The notes: generated by a model from the sequence alone, not told the origin. 24,176 nt of DNA from CAZOWW01 sp964583765 (GCA_964583765.1 CAZOWW010000092.1:1-24176); one strand, 5' to 3'; counted from the stretch's first letter, positions 1 through 8,239 are shown. Numbers and translations: made by a program.

Positions 1-1480
1 TGGCCTGGACCGCCGCGAGGATCAGCGAGAAGTCCGGGTTCGCCCAGCTGCCGCCGTACACCTCCGGAGTGATCGGCAGGCTCCGGATCTTGTTCTTCTT
101 GACCTTCAGCGCCAGCTCGACCCAGGCGGAGAGCTGGTCGAGCGGGATGTCCGTGGAGAGGTGCTTCTCCAGCGAGGCGGCGATCTGGGCGAAGCCCTGG
201 GCCAGCTTCACCGGGTCGGCCCGCTTCGCGAGGGCCGCGATCGCGCACCGCTGGCGCTTCATGCGGCTGTAGTCACTCGTCGACCAGCGGGACCGCGCGA
301 ACCAGAGGGCGTGGTAGCCGTCGAGCAGCTGATTGTCGCCCTTCTCCAGCCATTCGGTGGCGTGCGGGTAGCTGACGCTGCCGCCGATCGGGAGTCGTTC
401 CTTGATATTCACTCGGATACCGCCGAGGGCGTTGACGAAGTCCTTGAACCCGGACAGGTCGAGCATCACGTAGTAGTCGACCTTGAGCCCGGTGACGCCC
501 TGGATCGCCTGCTCGGTGGCGGTGAGGCCGGGGTCGTCATCGCCCGGGAAGTAGCTGCGGGCGCTCTGCTCGGTCGTGACCCAGATCGCGTTGAGCTCGC
601 ACAGTTGCCCGTCGTCCGAGGTCTTCGTGGCGTCGCAGGACCGGCGGCCGGAGGAGCCCACCGGACCGAAGCCGTAGGGCCAGGCCTTGGCGCCCTGGCT
701 GCCCTCCGGGAACGGAGCCCGCTGCAGGTTGCGCGGCAGGTTGAACATCACCGTGTCGCCGGTGGAGGTGTTGATGCTGGCGAGGATCATCGAGTCGGGC
801 CGCAGGCCGGTGCGGTCCGGGCCCGCATCGCTGCCCATCAGCAGCACGTTGAGTCGCGGGACACCCGCCCAGGGGTTGGCCTTGCCCACCTTGGCCCGCG
901 GCGCGGTCTTGTTGGCGTGCTTGCCGCCGAAGACCTTGGTGAGCAGGTCGCGCTGGATGAGCGCGTAGCGGCTCGCGGTGCCGAGCGGAGCGAGGACCGC
1001 GGCGAGCAGCGACAGGACCAGGGCTGCCGAGAGCACCCGCTGTCCCACGGTCAGGACCGCCTCGCGGCGCAGTGCCATGTGCGTGTAGAGGATCACGACG
1101 AGCATGAACACGGCGAGCGCGCCGAAGAGGATCGCCACCGTGAGCAGGAACTGGGGATCGACGGCGTCGGTGAGCAGGGTGCGCAGGGAGATACCGGTCG
1201 AGGCGAGGTAGCCGCCCGCCGCGGCCAGGGCGGCCAGGGAGATCACCACGACGTACCAGCCGGCGACCCGTCGTCCGGCGGCGAGCAGCCCGGATCCGGG
1301 CAAGAAGGTGCCGAGGATGGTCCACCCGACGACCCAGCCGAACTCCTGGCCGGCGCGGGTGGCGTGGCGGCCGCGGCGCTGCAACGACGAAGTGGGCATC
1401 GCGATGAGGGGGTGACGTGCGTGTCGCGCCTCCGGCTCGGGTAGCCCACGCCGCGGTGGCTGCGACGCGATCTGAGTCAC
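1..1480 (-). CDS. LytR-CpsA-Psr (LCP) family cell-wall glycopolymer ligase, 3' end cut by window edge
   Basis: LCP proteins are membrane enzymes that transfer undecaprenyl-linked glycopolymers such as teichoic acids or arabinogalactan to peptidoglycan. About 493 residues are visible and the C-terminus runs off the left edge. The N-terminal ~170 residues hold about four hydrophobic segments, then an LCP domain begins at VPRLNVLLMGSDAG. The motif GPDRTGLRPDSM carries the Asp and Arg residues that bind pyrophosphate and metal, and RSRWSTSDYSRMKRQR carries the second conserved Arg cluster. I chose the GTG at 1478-1480 because GGGAGGGGAA precedes it at good spacing. The internal ATG at 1399 has no ribosome binding site. 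Two cysteines lie in the loop RSCDATKTSDDGQLCE. Family assignment is firm; the acceptor polymer cannot be told. Confidence 0.93.
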   Translation of the reverse strand, partial: MTQIASQPPRRGLPEPEARHARHPLIAMPTSSLQRRGRHATRAGQEFGWVVGWTILGTFLPGSGLLAAGRRVAGWYVVVISLAALAAAGGYLASTGISLRTLLTDAVDPQFLLTVAILFGALAVFMLVVILYTHMALRREAVLTVGQRVLSAALVLSLLAAVLAPLGTASRYALIQRDLLTKVFGGKHANKTAPRAKVGKANPWAGVPRLNVLLMGSDAGPDRTGLRPDSMILASINTSTGDTVMFNLPRNLQRAPFPEGSQGAKAWPYGFGPVGSSGRRSCDATKTSDDGQLCELNAIWVTTEQSARSYFPGDDDPGLTATEQAIQGVTGLKVDYYVMLDLSGFKDFVNALGGIRVNIKERLPIGGSVSYPHATEWLEKGDNQLLDGYHALWFARSRWSTSDYSRMKRQRCAIAALAKRADPVKLAQGFAQIAASLEKHLSTDIPLDQLSAWVELALKVKKNKIRSLPITPEVYGGSWANPDFSLILAAVQA

Positions 1481-1485
1481 CCGAG

Positions 1486-1495
1486 TTCCCCTCCC
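1486..1495 (-). promoter_or_regulatory. Ribosome binding site deciding the LCP start
   Basis: Read on the minus strand this is GGGAGGGGAA, ending five bases before the GTG at 1480. It supports the GTG start over the downstream ATG at 1399, whose upstream bases contain no purine-rich box. Confidence 0.7.
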
Positions 1496-1734
1496 TCTGT
1501 GGCGCGGACATCCGAAGCCCCGGCGGCAACGATCCATCCTCCCACGAAGACGCTCCAGGGGGCTTCGAGGTTGCATGCTTGCCAGTCAATTCCCAGTTGG
1601 ACGGGCGCTCTCGGGGCGGTGTCCGGCGTGCCGGAGTTGGCGTCCGGGTGAGCGCGTGGCTGACCGCAGCCCGACGGTGGCGCCGCGTGGCCGATCTCCC
1701 GGAAGAACCGCTGCCCGCGCGAGGCCTTACCTCT

Positions 1735-1764
1735 TTGCCGCGACGGCGGTCGGCCCGCTACCCT
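1735..1764 (+). promoter_or_regulatory. Candidate promoter of tRNA-Ser
   Basis: TTGCCG (1735-1740) and TACCCT (1759-1764) are separated by 18 bases and resemble vegetative -35 and -10 boxes. The -10 box ends 13 bases before the mature tRNA 5' end, a normal distance for a short precursor leader. Assigned by eye only. Confidence 0.5.
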
Positions 1765-1777
1765 TGGCCCGTCACGA

Positions 1778-1869
1778 GGAGGTGTCGCCTAGTCCGGTCT
1801 ATGGCGCCCGCCTGCTAAGCGGGTTGGGGGTTTACAGCCCCCTCGCGGGTTCAAATCCCGCCGCCTCCG
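1778..1869 (+). tRNA. tRNA-Ser(GCT)
   Basis: A 92-base class II tRNA. The acceptor arm GGAGGTG (1778-1784) pairs with CGCCTCC (1862-1868), and G1869 is the discriminator base. The anticodon stem CCCGC/GCGGG encloses loop CTGCTAA, with anticodon GCT at 1814-1816 reading AGC/AGU. The long variable arm is a GGGGG...CCCCC hairpin, as expected for serine tRNA, and the T loop TTCAAAT is standard. CCA is not encoded. Confidence 0.97.
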
Positions 1870-1878
1870 CACGGTGAC

Positions 1879-1913
1879 GGGCCCCGGCCACTGGCCGGGG
1901 CCCTCGTGTCTTT
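1879..1913 (+). terminator. Terminator hairpin after tRNA-Ser
   Basis: GGGCCCCGGCC (1879-1889), loop ACT, then GGCCGGGGCCC (1893-1903) form a perfect 11-bp stem, followed by a T-rich stretch TCGTGTCTTT. It starts ten bases after the tRNA 3' end. Confidence 0.85.
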
Positions 1914-1974
1914 GCCTACGGATGCCGTGTCCTCGCCCCGGTTCCGGTCCGAGCATGCGGAGACCCCGCCCGAG

Positions 1975-2025
1975 CGCGCGTACGGCCCCTGCCCCGGGGG
2001 TGCCGGGGCAGGGGCCGTACGCGCG
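1975..2025 (-). terminator. Perfect 21-bp inverted repeat, probable pckG terminator
   Basis: Bases 1975-1995 and 2005-2025 are exact reverse complements around a 9-base loop. The hairpin lies about 30 bases past the pckG stop codon. There is no clear run of U on the minus strand, as is common for high-GC terminators. It could also stop read-through from the tRNA side. Confidence 0.8.
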
Positions 2026-2056
2026 TGGGGCAGGCTCGCGGGCGAGGCCTCGTGGA

Positions 2057-3907
2057 TCAGTCGAGGTGGAGGTTCGCCCTGAGGACGTCGAGCTGGGCGA
2101 GCAGCGCCTTGGGCGTCTTGTCGCCGATCTTGGTGAACCACTCCTCGATGAGCGGGACCTCGGCGGCCCACTCCTTCTCGTCGACGGCGAGGACCTGCTG
2201 GAGCTGCTCGGCGCTGAGGTCGAGCCCGGTGACGTCGAGCGCCTCGGGGGTGGGCGTCAGGCCGATGGGCGTCTCGACGGCGTCCGCCGTGCCCTCGATC
2301 CGCTGGATGATCCACTCCAGGACGCGGCTGTTCTCGCCGTAGCCCGGCCACAGGAACGACCCCTCGGCGTCCTTGCGGAACCAGTTCACGAAGTAGATCC
2401 GGGGGAGCTTCTCCGGGTCGCCGGCTTCCCCGACCTCCAGCCAGTGCTGGAAGTAGTCCCCCGCGTGGTACCCGATGAAGGGGATCATGGCCATGGGGTC
2501 CCGGCGGACGACGCCCACCGCACCGGCCGCGGCCGCCGTGGTCTCGCTGCTGGTCGTGGCACCGAGGAAGACGCCGTGCGCCCAGTCACGGGCCTCGGTG
2601 ACCAGCGGGATGACGCTGGCACGACGTCCACCGAACAGGATCGCCGACAGGGGCACGCCCTTGGGGTCCTCGTACTCGGGGGCGAGGATGCCGCAGTTGG
2701 TGATCGGCGTGCAGAAACGGCTGTTCGGGTGCGAGCTGAGGACGCCGGACTCCGGTGTCCAGTCGTTGCCCTTCCAGTCGGTCAGATGCGCGGGCTTGGT
2801 GTCGGTCAGGCCCTCCCACCACACGTCCCGGTCATCGGTGAGCGCGACATTGGTGAAGATCGAGTTTCCTTTCTCGATCGCGTCCACCGCCTGCGGGTTG
2901 GTCTTGCGACCGGTGCCGGGTGCGACGCCGAACAGTCCCGCCTCGGGGTTCTGGGCGTACAGGCGGCCGTCCTCGCCGTAGCTGATCCAGGCGATGTCGT
3001 CCCCGATCATCTCGGCCTTCCAACCGGGCACGGTGGGCTCGATCATCGCCATGTTGGTCTTGCCGCAGGAACTCGGGAAGGCCGCGGCGACGTAGTGGGT
3101 CTGGTCCTGCGGGCTGGTCAGCTTGAGGATCAGCATGTGCTCGGCGAGCCAGCCCTCGTCGCGAGCCATCGCGGAGGCGATGCGCAGCGCGTAACACTTC
3201 TTGCCGAGGAGGGCGTTGCCGCCGTAGCCGGAGCCGAACGACCAGATCTCCCGGCTCTCGGGGAAGTGAGTGATGTACTTGGTCTCGTTGCAGGGCCACG
3301 GCACGTCCTGCTGGCCGGGCGCGAGCGGGGCGCCGACGGAGTGCAGGCACTTCACGAACGACGCGTCGTCGCCCAGCCGGGTGAGTACCTCCGAGCCGAC
3401 CTTCGCCATGATCCGCATGCTGGCCACGACGTAGGCACTGTCCGTGAGCTCGACGCCGAAGAACGGGCGCGGCGCGTCGAGCCGGCCCATGACGAACGGG
3501 ATCACGTAGAGCGTGCGGCCCTTCATGCACCCGCGGTACAGCCCGGTCATGAGCGCCCGCATCTCGGCGGGGTCCATCCAGTGGTTCGTGGGGCCGGCGT
3601 CCGACTGCCGGGAGGAGCAGATGAAGGTGCGGTCCTCGACCCTGGCCACGTCCGTGGGATCGGACGCCGCGTAGAAACTGTTCGGCTTGCCGTCGAGGCG
3701 GACGAAGGTGCCGCTGTCCAGCAGCGCCTGGTTGATCCGTTCGCTCTCCGCGGCCGAGCCGTCGATCCACACGACGGAGTCCGGAGTGGTGAGGGCGGCC
3801 ACCTCGGCGACCCAGGCCACGAGGCCCGCGTGCGTGGTCGGAGAGTCCGCGAGCCGGTGATCCGCGTCCGTGGCGCTGGCACCGGCGGTGGTGTCGATGG
3901 TGGTCAC
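2057..3907 (-). CDS. pckG: Phosphoenolpyruvate carboxykinase (GTP)
   Basis: Cytosolic enzyme converting oxaloacetate and GTP to phosphoenolpyruvate, CO2 and GDP, the entry step of gluconeogenesis. The 616 residues match the GTP class (about 600-620). The GTP-class P-loop AAFPSSCGKTNMAM is intact, with the reactive Cys at residue 281 and the phosphate-binding Lys at 283. Further family blocks are SFGSGYGGNALLGKKCYALRI, the metal-ligand region EMIGDDIAW, FGVAPGTG, and the nucleotide-binding end block FVNWFRKDAEGSFLWPGYGENSRVL. The start is GTG, with AGGAAGGG seven bases upstream (3915-3922). Monocistronic: a strong hairpin follows, and about 370 bases of regulatory space precede it. Confidence 0.98.
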   Translation of the reverse strand: MTTIDTTAGASATDADHRLADSPTTHAGLVAWVAEVAALTTPDSVVWIDGSAAESERINQALLDSGTFVRLDGKPNSFYAASDPTDVARVEDRTFICSSRQSDAGPTNHWMDPAEMRALMTGLYRGCMKGRTLYVIPFVMGRLDAPRPFFGVELTDSAYVVASMRIMAKVGSEVLTRLGDDASFVKCLHSVGAPLAPGQQDVPWPCNETKYITHFPESREIWSFGSGYGGNALLGKKCYALRIASAMARDEGWLAEHMLILKLTSPQDQTHYVAAAFPSSCGKTNMAMIEPTVPGWKAEMIGDDIAWISYGEDGRLYAQNPEAGLFGVAPGTGRKTNPQAVDAIEKGNSIFTNVALTDDRDVWWEGLTDTKPAHLTDWKGNDWTPESGVLSSHPNSRFCTPITNCGILAPEYEDPKGVPLSAILFGGRRASVIPLVTEARDWAHGVFLGATTSSETTAAAAGAVGVVRRDPMAMIPFIGYHAGDYFQHWLEVGEAGDPEKLPRIYFVNWFRKDAEGSFLWPGYGENSRVLEWIIQRIEGTADAVETPIGLTPTPEALDVTGLDLSAEQLQQVLAVDEKEWAAEVPLIEEWFTKIGDKTPKALLAQLDVLRANLHLD

Positions 3908-4281
3908 GAAGCTGCCCTTCCTCGTGGTCGGTCCGTCGCAGACGATCTCGGGGAGGTCTTCCCCGATTCGCGCGCGGGGGCCATTCCTGCCTTCCCGACC
4001 TCATGCGTTCGGGATACCCCGAAGGTATGGATGGCCGCCGTCGGTCGGCCTACCCGGAGGTCCCAACAGTACAGTGATGCAGGTCACGGGCAGGGGCGGC
4101 CGAACGAGTGGTTGCGGGCCGGAAAGCGCGTTGTCGGACTCCTGTCGCCGGCCGCGTGCAGCCGTGACTGACCACTCGGTTCAATATCCTCTCGCATTGT
4201 GCGCCGTGTCGTCCCCCGGCGTGCGGCGGGCCTCTCGTTGCGTGACGACTACTCGCACGGGACGGCAACTCGTGGTGCGAA
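3908..4281. other. Non-coding stretch upstream of pckG
   Basis: About 370 bases without a supportable gene. It holds the pckG ribosome binding site, a CRP/GlxR-like palindrome at 4074-4087 and locally AT-richer patches such as the one near 4180-4200. The pckG promoter must lie here, but I could not pick -35/-10 boxes with confidence. Confidence 0.6.
4074..4087. promoter_or_regulatory. CRP/GlxR-like operator upstream of pckG
   Basis: GTGATGCAGGTCAC is GTGA-N6-TCAC, both perfect half-sites of the CRP/GlxR family motif TGTGA-N6-TCACA, although the outer T/A pair is not kept. It lies about 170 bases before the pckG start. PEP carboxykinase genes are commonly under carbon control, so the position makes sense, but binding is inferred. 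Confidence 0.45.
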
Positions 4282-4303
4282 GGCCACCCGTCGTGGGGTG
4301 GCC
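4282..4303 (-). terminator. Terminator of the ABC exporter operon
   Basis: GGCCACCC (4282-4289), loop of six, GGGTGGCC (4296-4303): a perfect 8-bp stem 17 bases past the stop of the last operon gene on the minus strand. There is only a weak T tract after it. Confidence 0.6.
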
Positions 4304-4320
4304 ACTCGTTGGAGGACGGC

Positions 4321-5049
4321 CTATTCGTGGCTCGACAGCCGCAGACCGCTCAGGGCACGTCCGGCTATGAGGGTGCTGCCCACGGTGAGCAGACCGAGCA
4401 GCACGAGTCCGGTGGTCAGGGGGACCGCCGCCTTCACGTCGAGTGCAGCCGCCTGGTTCCCCAGGATGTGTTGGGTGAGGGCCAGGGCCCACTGCCGCAC
4501 ACTGAGGTCCTGGGCTCCGGGCGCGACGCCGGCGACGAGGGATTCCCAGATGAGGGCGTAGAGCAGTCCGATCATCACCGCATGCCGGCTGAGGATCGCC
4601 AACAGCAGGAAGAGCGTCCCGTACGCGATACCGGCCACGGTGGCACCGGCCGCGAAGGCCAGGGCGACGCGGGCGTCCGACGGTGCGAGCACCAACCCGG
4701 CGAGTGTCACGGGTACGGCCGTACAGGCGACGATCACCGTCAGGGCCACGAATGACTTGCTCAGGAGCACCGAGAACCGGTTGACCGGCTTGGCGAGGAG
4801 ATAGGTGATGGACCCGTCCTCGATCTCGGGTCCGATGGCGCCGGTGCCGGCCATGAGCGAGACCAGCGACACCACGGTGGCGAGGGCGAATCTGCTGAGC
4901 ACGTGGGCGCTGGTCTCGGCGCCCTCCTCGCCCAGCGAGCGGATCGCGCCACAGATGAGCAGGAGGGTCATGGGTGGGGCGAGCAGGAGGAACACCCTGC
5001 GCCTGCCGAGCAGGCTGCGCACGGTGAGTCCGGCGACGACGCGGTTCAT
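4321..5049 (-). CDS. ABC-2 type transporter permease (fourth gene of operon)
   Basis: Integral membrane subunit of an ABC exporter, 242 residues. About six hydrophobic segments are visible, for example VFLLLAPPMTLLLICGAI, FALATVVSLVSLMAGTG, IVACTAVPVTLAGLVLA and VPLTTGLVLLGLLTVGSTL. The block GPEIEDGSITYLLAKPVNR is the typical cytoplasmic motif of ABC-2 permeases, in which an E..G.. segment faces the ATPase. It starts with ATG after AGGTGACC, 36 bases beyond the stop of the adjacent ATPase gene, which is its likely partner. It is shorter than the other permease of the operon (317 residues). The substrate cannot be read from the sequence. Confidence 0.88.
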   Translation of the reverse strand: MNRVVAGLTVRSLLGRRRVFLLLAPPMTLLLICGAIRSLGEEGAETSAHVLSRFALATVVSLVSLMAGTGAIGPEIEDGSITYLLAKPVNRFSVLLSKSFVALTVIVACTAVPVTLAGLVLAPSDARVALAFAAGATVAGIAYGTLFLLLAILSRHAVMIGLLYALIWESLVAGVAPGAQDLSVRQWALALTQHILGNQAAALDVKAAVPLTTGLVLLGLLTVGSTLIAGRALSGLRLSSHE

Positions 5050-5085
5050 CTGGTCACCTGCTCACGGATCGGCGAATGGGGGCGG

Positions 5086-6012
5086 TCACTGGTTCACCAG
5101 GTACGAGAAGACGCTCTCCAGCGACTCATCGGCCGGGCTCACCTCGAGGAGACGGATGCCCAACCCGCTGGCAAGTTCGGGAAGCAGGTGCACGAAGCTC
5201 AGGAAATCGCCGGTCTGTACCTGGAGCAGAGATTCACCGGGAGCCGGAGCGAGCAGTTGAACGCCCGAGGCCGCACCTCGCGCGATCACCCCGGCCGCCA
5301 GTGCGCGGTCGTCGCTGGAGCGGACCGTGAACTGGTGTGGCCGCTGGGTCATCAGCCGGCGGATCTCGCGGAAGTCACCGGAGGCGGCGTGGCGTCCGGC
5401 CACCATCACCTGGATGTTCGTGGCGAGTTGCTCGACCTCTTCGAGGATGTGCGAGCTGAACAGGATCGTCCGCCCGTTTTCTCCGAGGTCCCGGAGCAAC
5501 GCCATCAACTGCAGTCGCTGACGGGGGTCCATACCGTTGAACGGCTCGTCGAGCAGCAGCACCGCGGGATCGTGCACCAGGGCCGTGGCCATCTTGATGC
5601 GTTGCTTCATGCCCTTGGAATAGGTGGCGATGTCCCGGTTCTGGGCGCTCGTCATCTCGACCAGCTCGAGGGCCCGCCGGGCCGCGGTGTGGGGGTCCGG
5701 CAGGTTGTGCAGCCGGGCATTGGCCAGGACGAACTGCCACCCCGTGACCATGTCGTACATCGCCTCGCGTTCGGGCATGAGACCGAGGCGGCGGTACACG
5801 GAGGGATTGCGCCACGTGGGCGTGCCGTCGATGGTGACCGTTCCCGTGGACGGGGCGAGGAACCCGCTCATCAGGTGGATCAGCGTGGACTTGCCTGCCC
5901 CATTTGGACCGAGCAGGCCCGTCACGCCAGGACCGATCACCATGGTGACGTCGTTGACGGCGACGACGTTGCCGAACCAGCACGAGACGCCCGTCAGCTC
6001 CAGGGAGGTCAC
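5086..6012 (-). CDS. ABC transporter ATP-binding protein (third gene of operon)
   Basis: Cytoplasmic ATPase subunit of 308 residues. Walker A GPNGAGKST is at about residues 35-43, the signature YSKGMKQR at 131-138 and Walker B LLLDEPFNGMD at 152-162. The switch His sits in SSHILEE. A C-terminal domain of about 90 residues follows, as in BcrA/DrrA-type exporter ATPases. The GTG start overlaps the stop of the upstream permease gene as GTGA (4 bases), so the two are translationally coupled. Together with the permease at 4321-5049 it likely forms one exporter; pairing with the preceding permease is also possible. Confidence 0.93.
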   Translation of the reverse strand: MTSLELTGVSCWFGNVVAVNDVTMVIGPGVTGLLGPNGAGKSTLIHLMSGFLAPSTGTVTIDGTPTWRNPSVYRRLGLMPEREAMYDMVTGWQFVLANARLHNLPDPHTAARRALELVEMTSAQNRDIATYSKGMKQRIKMATALVHDPAVLLLDEPFNGMDPRQRLQLMALLRDLGENGRTILFSSHILEEVEQLATNIQVMVAGRHAASGDFREIRRLMTQRPHQFTVRSSDDRALAAGVIARGAASGVQLLAPAPGESLLQVQTGDFLSFVHLLPELASGLGIRLLEVSPADESLESVFSYLVNQ

Positions 6013-6962
6013 GAGATCGACACCTTCCGATAGCGAGCCCGCAGGAGGGCGTAGCCGGCCAGGGGGACCAGCAACATGACCACCAGGAAGACGATGCCGC
6101 CGGTGGTGCCGGGAGGACCCGCGGGACTGTTCACCGCGCTGTGGAAGACCCAGGAGTGCACGCCGTCCACCAGGTTGAACGGCGAGATCAGTCCGCCGTA
6201 GTTGGGGCGGATGGTGTCGGACGGCCCAGGGCTCGTGGAGCGACCGGCGACGGCGGTGAGGAGGTCAGAGGTCACCCAGGTGATGACGAAGAAGGAGATG
6301 ACCGTCGCCGCCGCGATGCCGCGACGGGGTGCCACGGATGCGATGAACAGAGCGATGCCGGACAGGACCGCCGCGAGGACCAGCGTGGTGGCCAGACCGG
6401 CCAGGTAGTTCCGGGTCTGCTGCCAGGCGTCGAGCTTGCCGAGCAGGGCCCCTCCGTAGAGCACGGTCTGCGGCAGCGCGAGAAGGATGACGACCGAGGT
6501 GGTCATCGCCGCGAGCTTCGCGTGGACGTAGTCACCGCGACTCAACGGGCGGGAGAAGTACAGCGTGAGCACCCGGGAACGCAGATCGCGGGCCACCAAC
6601 TGCGGGGCCTGGCTGGCCAGGAAGACCATGACGATCAGTTGCATGTTGATTGGGTAGCCGGCGTATCCCGCCGTGGGGAAGGTTCCGGACGAGGCAGAGA
6701 GGGCCGCCATGATGAAGGCGGGGAGCAGCATGATACCGAGCAGGATGAATGGGGCGACCTTGGAGCGACCCGACCGGCCGAAGCCGTAGCAGCCGCGCAG
6801 ACTCTCGACGTAGAGCGCTCGCCGGATGGCGCCGGAGCCGAGCCTGCGGCCCTCCAGATGTCGATAGCCGATGTCATGGATGACACCCTGGGGGCCCGCT
6901 GGGCCGGGAGCGGGATCGGTCGTCACGGACGGGATCCGGTGACGGTCATCGGGAGCGGACAT
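6009..6962 (-). CDS. ABC transporter permease (second gene of operon)
   Basis: Membrane subunit of about 317 residues from the chosen ATG at 6962. A soluble N-terminus of some 70 residues is followed by hydrophobic segments including APFILLGIMLLPAFIMAAL, MQLIVMVFLASQAPQ, VVILLALPQTVLYGG, LATTLVLAAVLSGIALFIA, AAATVISFFVITWV and IVFLVVMLLVPLAGYALL. VARDLRSRVLTLYFSRPLSR is the ABC-2 cytoplasmic motif. The reading frame is open up to a GTG at 7022, but that would overlap the upstream gene by 77 bases and has no ribosome binding site. The ATG at 6962 has GGGGGGTT just upstream and overlaps by only 17 bases. Confidence 0.88.
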   Translation of the reverse strand: MSAPDDRHRIPSVTTDPAPGPAGPQGVIHDIGYRHLEGRRLGSGAIRRALYVESLRGCYGFGRSGRSKVAPFILLGIMLLPAFIMAALSASSGTFPTAGYAGYPINMQLIVMVFLASQAPQLVARDLRSRVLTLYFSRPLSRGDYVHAKLAAMTTSVVILLALPQTVLYGGALLGKLDAWQQTRNYLAGLATTLVLAAVLSGIALFIASVAPRRGIAAATVISFFVITWVTSDLLTAVAGRSTSPGPSDTIRPNYGGLISPFNLVDGVHSWVFHSAVNSPAGPPGTTGGIVFLVVMLLVPLAGYALLRARYRKVSIS

Positions 6963-7944
6963 CGGAACCCCCCGCAGCTCCTCGAGCCGGATCGCCGGCG
7001 GGGCTGCCGCCGTCGCCGTCACGGAACAGATCGGCCAGGTTACGACGGCGCAGCGCCATGCGCACCAGACCCACCTTCAGTTGCAGGGCGCCGTCCCGGA
7101 CCATGTCGTACACGGCCGGGTCGAGCACCTCGACCTCAAGGGTCGCTCCCCCCAGTGCGAGGGACTGACCCCCCAGTTCCGGGACGGTCCGGCGGGCGGT
7201 GAATCCCGCCTGCGTCAGCAGGTGCACCAGCTCGTCGGCCCGGTCGGTGAGCTCGATGTCCAGGACCTGGCTCACCGCGGTCGCATCCGCCGTGGAGGCG
7301 GAGCTGAGCAGGCGTCCACCGTCGATGACGACGACGTGGTCGCAGATGCGTTCGAGCTCACCGAGCAGGTGTGAGGTGACCAGGACCGCGATGCCGAAGT
7401 CCGTGCCGATCCGCCGGATCAGGGACAACATGTCGTCGCGGCCCGCCGGGTCGAGTCCGTTCGTCGGCTCGTCGAGGAAGACCAGGGCCGGATCGTGGAC
7501 CAGGGCCTGGGCGAGCTTGACCCGCTGCTTCATCCCGGTGGAGTAGCCGCCGATCGAGCGGTAGCGCTCCTCGTAGAGGCCGCAGTGCCGCAACACGTCC
7601 GCCGTGCGCTCCCGGGCCGTGGTTGCGGTCAGGCCCGACATGCGCGCCAGGTGGACGACAAGTTCCGTGGCTGTCACGTCGGGCGGCAGGCAGTCGTTCT
7701 CCGGCATGTAGCCGACCCGCTCGCGGATCTCGCGCCCGTTCTTGCGGACATCGAGACCGAGTACCTGGGCGGTTCCCGCGGTCGCAGGTTGCAGCCCGAG
7801 CAGGATCTTGATGAGTGTCGACTTGCCTGCCCCGTTGGCGCCGACCAGCCCGGTGACTCCGGTCGGGACGGACACGGTGAGCCGGTCGAGGGCAGTCACC
7901 GGTCCGAACTGCCGGGTCAGCGACTCGGTGCAGATCAGGGACAC
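6946..7944 (-). CDS. ABC transporter ATP-binding protein (first gene of operon)
   Basis: ATPase subunit of 332 residues. Walker A GANGAGKST is at residues 35-43, the signature YSTGMKQR at 134-141, Walker B LVFLDEPTNGLD at 154-165, and the switch His at 192 in VTSHLLGE. The C-terminal ~110 residues lie outside the nucleotide-binding fold and end in a Gly/Arg-rich tail. GTG start. No Shine-Dalgarno is seen, but TAGGGT ends six bases before the GTG, so the mRNA may be leaderless. It heads a four-gene minus-strand operon and overlaps the next permease gene by 17 bases. Confidence 0.93.
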   Translation of the reverse strand: MSLICTESLTRQFGPVTALDRLTVSVPTGVTGLVGANGAGKSTLIKILLGLQPATAGTAQVLGLDVRKNGREIRERVGYMPENDCLPPDVTATELVVHLARMSGLTATTARERTADVLRHCGLYEERYRSIGGYSTGMKQRVKLAQALVHDPALVFLDEPTNGLDPAGRDDMLSLIRRIGTDFGIAVLVTSHLLGELERICDHVVVIDGGRLLSSASTADATAVSQVLDIELTDRADELVHLLTQAGFTARRTVPELGGQSLALGGATLEVEVLDPAVYDMVRDGALQLKVGLVRMALRRRNLADLFRDGDGGSPAGDPARGAAGGSDVRSR

Positions 7945-7950
7945 GCAGCG

Positions 7951-7956
7951 ACCCTA
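7951..7956 (-). promoter_or_regulatory. -10 box of a probable leaderless transcript (ABC operon)
   Basis: On the minus strand TAGGGT is followed by six bases and then the GTG start codon. A TANNNT hexamer at this distance puts the transcription start on or beside the start codon. No good -35 box was found. Confidence 0.5.
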
Positions 7957-8114
7957 CCCGCGGTCGTGGAGGCGCGGGGGCGGCTTGGCTGCTTGTGGAT
8001 GACTCCTGCACGCAGAGTTCCTGTGCACGGTTCGACCTGCCGGTCGGGGCAGGCAGCGCCCGACGGCGTCGGCGGCTGACGGGTAACCCGGTCGGAGTCG
8101 AGCGCCCGGTCGGG

Positions 8115-8120
8115 TATGCT
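8115..8120 (+). promoter_or_regulatory. Candidate -10 box of tRNA-Arg
   Basis: TATGCT lies 34 bases before the tRNA 5' end. The corresponding -35 region (about 8091-8097, GTCGGAG) is a weak match, so only the -10 box is claimed. Confidence 0.4.
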
Positions 8121-8154
8121 CGTGCTTGCGAGTCCGCTCCGCGGGACGTCGCGA

Positions 8155-8227
8155 GCGCCCGTAGCTCAACGGATAGAGCATTTGACTACGGATCAAAAGG
8201 TTAGGGGTTCGAATCCCTTCGGGCGCG
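8155..8227 (+). tRNA. tRNA-Arg(ACG)
   Basis: A 73-base tRNA. Acceptor GCGCCCG (8155-8161) pairs perfectly with CGGGCGC (8220-8226), and G8227 is the discriminator base. The anticodon stem TTTGA/TCAAA encloses CTACGGA, with anticodon ACG at 8188-8190. T loop TTCGAAT is standard. CCA is not encoded. An integrase remnant ends 13 bases downstream on the opposite strand, so this gene was probably an integration site. Confidence 0.97.
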
Positions 8228-8239
8228 CAACACCCCAGG

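Noticed and set aside
1874..4171. Very long plus-strand open frame opposite pckG
   Set aside because: It mirrors the pckG codon pattern; the minus strand encodes a textbook PEP carboxykinase with all motifs. Long antisense frames are normal in GC-rich DNA.
7022..7022. GTG 7022 as start of the second ABC operon gene
   Set aside because: It would overlap the upstream ATPase gene by 77 bases, has no ribosome binding site, and adds 20 residues of low complexity; ATG 6962 is better.
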